A DNA stretch of 64,000 bases from Photobacterium gaetbulicola Gung47 (lineage in GTDB: Bacteria > Pseudomonadota > Gammaproteobacteria > Enterobacterales > Vibrionaceae): positions 1,674,001-1,738,000 of the forward strand of contig CP005973.1 in the NCBI GenBank assembly GCA_000940995.1, given 5' to 3'. A model generated the notes under the pieces. It was not told the DNA's origin, ran no database searches, and worked only from the letters and a program-made list of their open reading frames with translations. The translations under genes and the position numbers were made by a program. Within the stretch, counting starts at the first letter, position 1. The number at the start of each line of letters is the position of its first letter. This document shows, one piece after another, positions 60,931 through 64,000 of this stretch.

Positions 60931-61048
60931 TAACCAGCCTTCATTCCTTACCCACCGCCAGCACCAAAAAGCGATCCAACGCACAGTTTTCGTCATAAAG
61001 GGGAGCAAATACAGCGCTCCTCTTGCACTGATTGCTGCATTTTTTGTA

Positions 61049-61068
61049 TTTTTGGAACGTTCCCGAAA
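61049..61068. promoter_or_regulatory. ScrR operator upstream of scrB
   Basis: The right half GTTCCCGAAA nearly repeats that of the scrA operator (GTTACCGAAA), and GGAACGTTCC is a perfect core palindrome. It lies 32 bp before the scrB start, so scrB has its own regulated promoter. Confidence 0.75.
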
Positions 61069-61100
61069 TTATCAAACAAACTGGTTAAGGCCTCAACCCC

Positions 61101-62747
61101 ATGACACTGACAGATATCCTTGCTGCCTGCGGCGGCCCCAACAACCTCTTGCGTGCGCTGCGCGTCGAGCAACAGGTGATTCTGGAACTTAAGGATCCTG
61201 AGCTTCGCTCCGATCTTGCACGTGTGTTGCCATTCCACAGCAGCCTCAATCAGGTAGCCTGGACGCCGGAAGTGCCTTTATGTCAGGCTGACTGGGAGCA
61301 GCTCGGGCGTATTATCGAGCAAAACCAGCGCACTCAACTTGCGGCAGTGTGCGAGATCACCCAGTCACCGCACCGGCCGCTGTGGCATATTGCCCCACCG
61401 CAGGGTCTGCTCAACGATCCTAACGGCTTCACCTACCACAATGGCGAATACCACCTTTTCTACCAGCTCTACCCTTTTGGCTGTGTGCACAAAGACAAGT
61501 ACTGGGCCCATGTCACCAGTTCCGATCTGGTTAATTGGCAAAGCCAGCCGATGGCGCTCTACCCATCGGATTGGTTCGACAGCCATGGGGTGTTCTCTGG
61601 CCATGCTGTCAGTACCGACGATGAACTGATGCTGTTCTACACCGGCAATGTCCGGATTGGCGAGCAGCGCCAGCGCATTACCACCCAGTGCCTGGCCACC
61701 TCGAGCGATGGTATCAATTTCACCAAACACGGACCGGTGATTGACAGCCTACCGCCTTCAGTCACTCCCCATTGCCGCGATCCGAAACTGGTAAAAAATG
61801 GCGATCACTGGCTGATGCTATTGGGAGCCCAGCAAGAAACTGATGAAGGCCAACTGCTTGGCCGCCTGGCAATTTACCGCTCTTTTGATTTACGCCAGTG
61901 GGAGTTTGTTTCACTGACTGGTAGCGAGCTCAATGACTTCGGCTACATGTGGGAGTGCCCGGACCTATTCGAAATGGGCGAGCAACTGGTTGCCATTATC
62001 TGCCCTCAAGGCATCGAAGCCGATAGTCACTACCATAACGTCCCGCACCATAACGGCTACCTGCAAGCCAGCTTGGATGAGAATGATCGGCTTGAATTAT
62101 CAGAGTTCTACACGCTGGATCACGGCTTCGACTTTTATGCCCCGCAGTCGACACAGGCACCAGACGGCCGCCGCCTGATGATAGGTTGGATGGGACTGCC
62201 AGATGAAATCAACCAGCCAAGTGTTAAAGACAAATGGCTCCACCAGCTCACCTGCCTGCGAGAGCTATCTTGGCAAAACGGTAAGCTGTATCAGCAGCCT
62301 GCCCGTGAGTTGCAGCAACTTCGCGGCGAAACACAGAGCTTTAACCTCGAGGCTAACAATGAAAAGTCTTCGTTGGATCTGGGGAGCAAGAGCTTCGAAT
62401 TGCAAACGATCTTACCGTGGCCGGCATCGGGGCAAACCACCCTGCGGGTGATGGACAACGGCAGCGAGTACTGCGACATCATCCTTGATGCCGACCAACA
62501 GCGGATCCGCCTAGATCGCAGCCATGCCCAGCCAACCGACGGTGAAACCATCCGTGAATTGCCTTGGCCACACAGCCAAGCTGTTGAACTGCAGCTTCTG
62601 GCTGACAACTCATCGCTAGAGCTCTTTATCAATCAAGGCGAGTTTGCCATGACAGCCCGTGTATTTACCGCTCAAGATGCCACCGCTGTTCGGCTGATTA
62701 GCGATGAACCCGTTTCTATTGATGCTAAAGCGTGGTTGTTAAGCTAG
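61101..62747 (+). CDS. scrB: Sucrose-6-phosphate hydrolase (GH32) with an N-terminal extension
   Basis: This 548-residue enzyme cleaves sucrose-6-phosphate to glucose-6-phosphate and fructose. The GH32 five-blade domain starts near residue 90: WHIAPPQGLLNDPNGF with the nucleophile aspartate, FYQLYPFG, SHGVFSGHA, HCRDPKLV with the transition-state RDP motif, and YMWECPDLF with the acid/base glutamate. A C-terminal beta-sandwich follows. The usual length is about 470-490; the extra 90 N-terminal residues include DILAACGGPNNLLRALRVEQ and VILELKDPELRSDL, which resemble a PTS EIIB domain lacking the active cysteine. No fructokinase gene is adjacent. Confidence 0.92.
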   Translation: MTLTDILAACGGPNNLLRALRVEQQVILELKDPELRSDLARVLPFHSSLNQVAWTPEVPLCQADWEQLGRIIEQNQRTQLAAVCEITQSPHRPLWHIAPPQGLLNDPNGFTYHNGEYHLFYQLYPFGCVHKDKYWAHVTSSDLVNWQSQPMALYPSDWFDSHGVFSGHAVSTDDELMLFYTGNVRIGEQRQRITTQCLATSSDGINFTKHGPVIDSLPPSVTPHCRDPKLVKNGDHWLMLLGAQQETDEGQLLGRLAIYRSFDLRQWEFVSLTGSELNDFGYMWECPDLFEMGEQLVAIICPQGIEADSHYHNVPHHNGYLQASLDENDRLELSEFYTLDHGFDFYAPQSTQAPDGRRLMIGWMGLPDEINQPSVKDKWLHQLTCLRELSWQNGKLYQQPARELQQLRGETQSFNLEANNEKSSLDLGSKSFELQTILPWPASGQTTLRVMDNGSEYCDIILDADQQRIRLDRSHAQPTDGETIRELPWPHSQAVELQLLADNSSLELFINQGEFAMTARVFTAQDATAVRLISDEPVSIDAKAWLLS

Positions 62748-62769
62748 AGCGGAATCATTCCCCCCTATA

Positions 62770-62816
62770 CCATGGCTACCTGAAGGGTTTTTCCTGCGTT
62801 TCTAGGGTAGCCATGG
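62770..62816 (+). terminator. Inverted repeat downstream of scrB
   Basis: CCATGGCTACC and GGTAGCCATGG form an 11-bp stem with a 25-nt loop, 22 nt after the scrB stop. There is no T-run after it, so it may be a stability element as much as a terminator. Confidence 0.5.
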
Positions 62817-62943
62817 CCCCTCACCAAACTCACACACCTGCTAAGATCGGCTAACAGATAGAAAAACAACGACTCTGCATCAACTATACTGTTTTCAGTT
62901 CCCTTACAGCGAAAGACTTAACCAGTCACTGCAGGTAGACGTT

Positions 62944-63381
62944 TTGAAAACAGACAACAAAGTCATCGTTGGATGGCGAGAGTGGGTTAGCTTACCTCAA
63001 CTAGGTATTGAGCGAATCAAGGCCAAGGTCGATACCGGGGCTCGGACATCCTGTTTACATACCTTTGCTATCGAAGAGTTTCGCCACAACAATCAGCAAT
63101 GGCTGCGCTTTTGGGTACACCCAATCCAAGCAAACACCGATGTTGTTGTTCAGTGCGAGTCCCGCGTGATCGATCAGAGGCTCGTCCGAGATTCCGGCGG
63201 GCATGAAACACAACGTTATATCATCCGTACGGAATTGGTTGCTGGTAACTCCTCTTTTCCCATAGAGATGACTCTCACTCCCAGGGACAACATGAGATTT
63301 CGCATGTTGATCGGTCGAACGGCTCTTCATTCACGCATGATTGTCGATCCTGGCAAGTCTTTCTTATTATCAAAGGAGTAA
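62944..63381 (+). CDS. rimB: Retropepsin-like protease of the RimB/DUF785 family
   Basis: This 145-residue protein has the aspartic-protease motif KVDTGARTSCLH (residues about 28-39) and FRMLIGRTALHSRMIVDPG near the C-terminus, the signature of the family once labelled ATP-dependent zinc proteases. In Pseudomonas the homologue RimB acts with RimK in modifying ribosomal protein S6, and here rimK starts only 6 nt after the stop, so the role is well supported by context. The start is TTG at 62944; an ATG alternative is absent nearby. Confidence 0.85.
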   Translation: MKTDNKVIVGWREWVSLPQLGIERIKAKVDTGARTSCLHTFAIEEFRHNNQQWLRFWVHPIQANTDVVVQCESRVIDQRLVRDSGGHETQRYIIRTELVAGNSSFPIEMTLTPRDNMRFRMLIGRTALHSRMIVDPGKSFLLSKE

Positions 63382-63387
63382 GTTGTT

Positions 63388-64000
63388 GTGAAAATAGGTA
63401 TTTTATCCCGCAATAAAGATCTTTACTCAACACGTCGCCTTATCGAATCGTGCCAAGAGCGCGGGCATGAATACAAAATCATCGATGTACTTCGCTGCTA
63501 CATGAACATCAATTCCACTTCGCCTTCGATTCACCTCAAGGGCGATGAGCTTGCAGGCTTTGATGCCATTATTCCTCGCATCGGCGCATCGGTGACTTTT
63601 TATGGTTGTGCGGTGTTACGGCAGTTCGAAATGATGGGAGTGTTTCCGGTCAATGAATCCGTCGCCATCACCCGCTCTCGGGATAAATTGCGTTCTCTGC
63701 AATTACTTTCCCGTAAAAATATCGGCATGCCGATCACAGGCTTTGCCAGCAAGCCCGGCGATATCAAAGATTTAATTCACATGGTTGGTGGCGCTCCGGT
63801 GGTTATAAAACTACTGGAGGGAACCCAGGGCATTGGCGTTGTCCTTGCCGAAACCCAGAAAGCTGCAGAAAGTGTGCTTGAAGCCTTTATGGGGCTGAGA
63901 GCCAACATCATGGTTCAGGAATACATCAAAGAGGCCGGAGGGGCCGATATCCGCTGCTTTGTCATTGGCGATAAAGTCATTGCCGCCATGAAGCGCCAGG
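63388..64000 (+). CDS. rimK: Ribosomal protein S6 glutamate ligase RimK (partial)
   Basis: The first 204 residues of an ATP-grasp ligase are present before the window ends. They follow E. coli RimK closely: KIGILSRNKDLYSTRRLIESCQERGH, DVLRCYMNINSTSPSIHLKG, PRIGASVTFYGCAVLRQFEMMG, NESVAITRSRDKLRSLQLLSRKNIGMPITGFA, KLLEGTQGIGVVLAETQKAAESVLEAF and VQEYIKEAGGADIRCFVIGDKVIAAM. RimK adds glutamate residues to the C-terminus of S6. The GTG at 63388 has AAGGAG about 10 nt upstream. It is cotranscribed with rimB. Confidence 0.94.
   Translation, partial: MKIGILSRNKDLYSTRRLIESCQERGHEYKIIDVLRCYMNINSTSPSIHLKGDELAGFDAIIPRIGASVTFYGCAVLRQFEMMGVFPVNESVAITRSRDKLRSLQLLSRKNIGMPITGFASKPGDIKDLIHMVGGAPVVIKLLEGTQGIGVVLAETQKAAESVLEAFMGLRANIMVQEYIKEAGGADIRCFVIGDKVIAAMKRQ

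Noticed and set aside
1..64000. CRISPR arrays, rRNA, tRNA genes or an integrated prophage
   Set aside because: No regularly spaced direct repeats, no cloverleaf or rRNA sequence and no phage structural genes were seen.

Overview
The window looks like part of a marine gammaproteobacterial genome, most likely Vibrionaceae (a Photobacterium/Grimontia/Vibrio-type organism). This is inferred from a chromosomal Qnr-type pentapeptide protein, a second divergent adenylosuccinate synthetase, a UspE-like protein, a sucrose scr locus and a rimB-rimK pair. No rRNA, tRNA, CRISPR array or intact insertion sequence was recognised. The sequence reads as a catabolic and accessory stretch rather than core genome.

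Layout. 1-8.4 kb: a sugar-uptake cluster on the minus strand. In transcription order it has a solute-binding protein, a GlcN6P-deaminase-like protein, a Gfo/Idh/MocA dehydrogenase, a TIM-barrel isomerase, a ROK kinase, an ABC ATPase and a permease that runs off the left edge. A divergent ROK repressor sits next to it, and repeated 11-bp palindromes mark a probable private regulon. 8.4-13.8 kb: qnr, a LysE remnant, a DUF465 protein, a UspE-like protein, a purA paralogue, a LysR regulator and a katG remnant. 13.8-17.6 kb: an accessory patch with a NERD/zinc-ribbon protein, an exported triple-repeat protein carrying a superinfection-immunity-like membrane segment and a SHOCT tail, a LysE exporter and an AraC regulator. 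17.8-20.7 kb: cytochrome P460, a cytochrome b and an octaheme cytochrome. 20.8-25 kb: a lipoprotein and lipase-like pair, a LysR regulator and a QorB-like reductase. 25-28 kb: an ACP/acyl-AMP-ligase/PlsC fusion. 28.5-34.3 kb: a small zinc ribbon, a CysB-like regulator, a dicarboxylate symporter, then an AT-rich patch with cspA, a chain of very small overlapping ORFs, an H-NS paralogue and an IS3-family remnant.

34.4-57.7 kb is a large allantoin/ureide locus. AllB and AllC open and hydrolyse allantoin; AllE makes ureidoglycolate; AllA releases urea and glyoxylate; AllD oxidises ureidoglycolate to oxalurate. A PucG-like aminotransferase offers a second route to oxalurate. AllF, AllG and AllH (the oxamate carbamoyltransferase proteins, formerly FdrA/YlbE/YlbF) and a carbamate kinase can turn oxalurate into ATP. 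Gcl, Hyi, GlxR and glycerate kinase carry glyoxylate to phosphoglycerate. AllS is the resident regulator. A ppiB-marR-bcr segment sits inside the locus. 58-62.8 kb: the sucrose locus scrA/scrR-scrB with two matching operators and a CRP-like site. 62.9 kb to the end: rimB and the 5' part of rimK.

The best leads for something undescribed are the triple-repeat immunity-like protein next to a NERD protein, the micro-cistron chain downstream of cspA, the sugar cluster with an atypical NagB-like enzyme, and the ACP-FAAL-PlsC fusion. All functional statements rest on reading sequence motifs; no database search was run.
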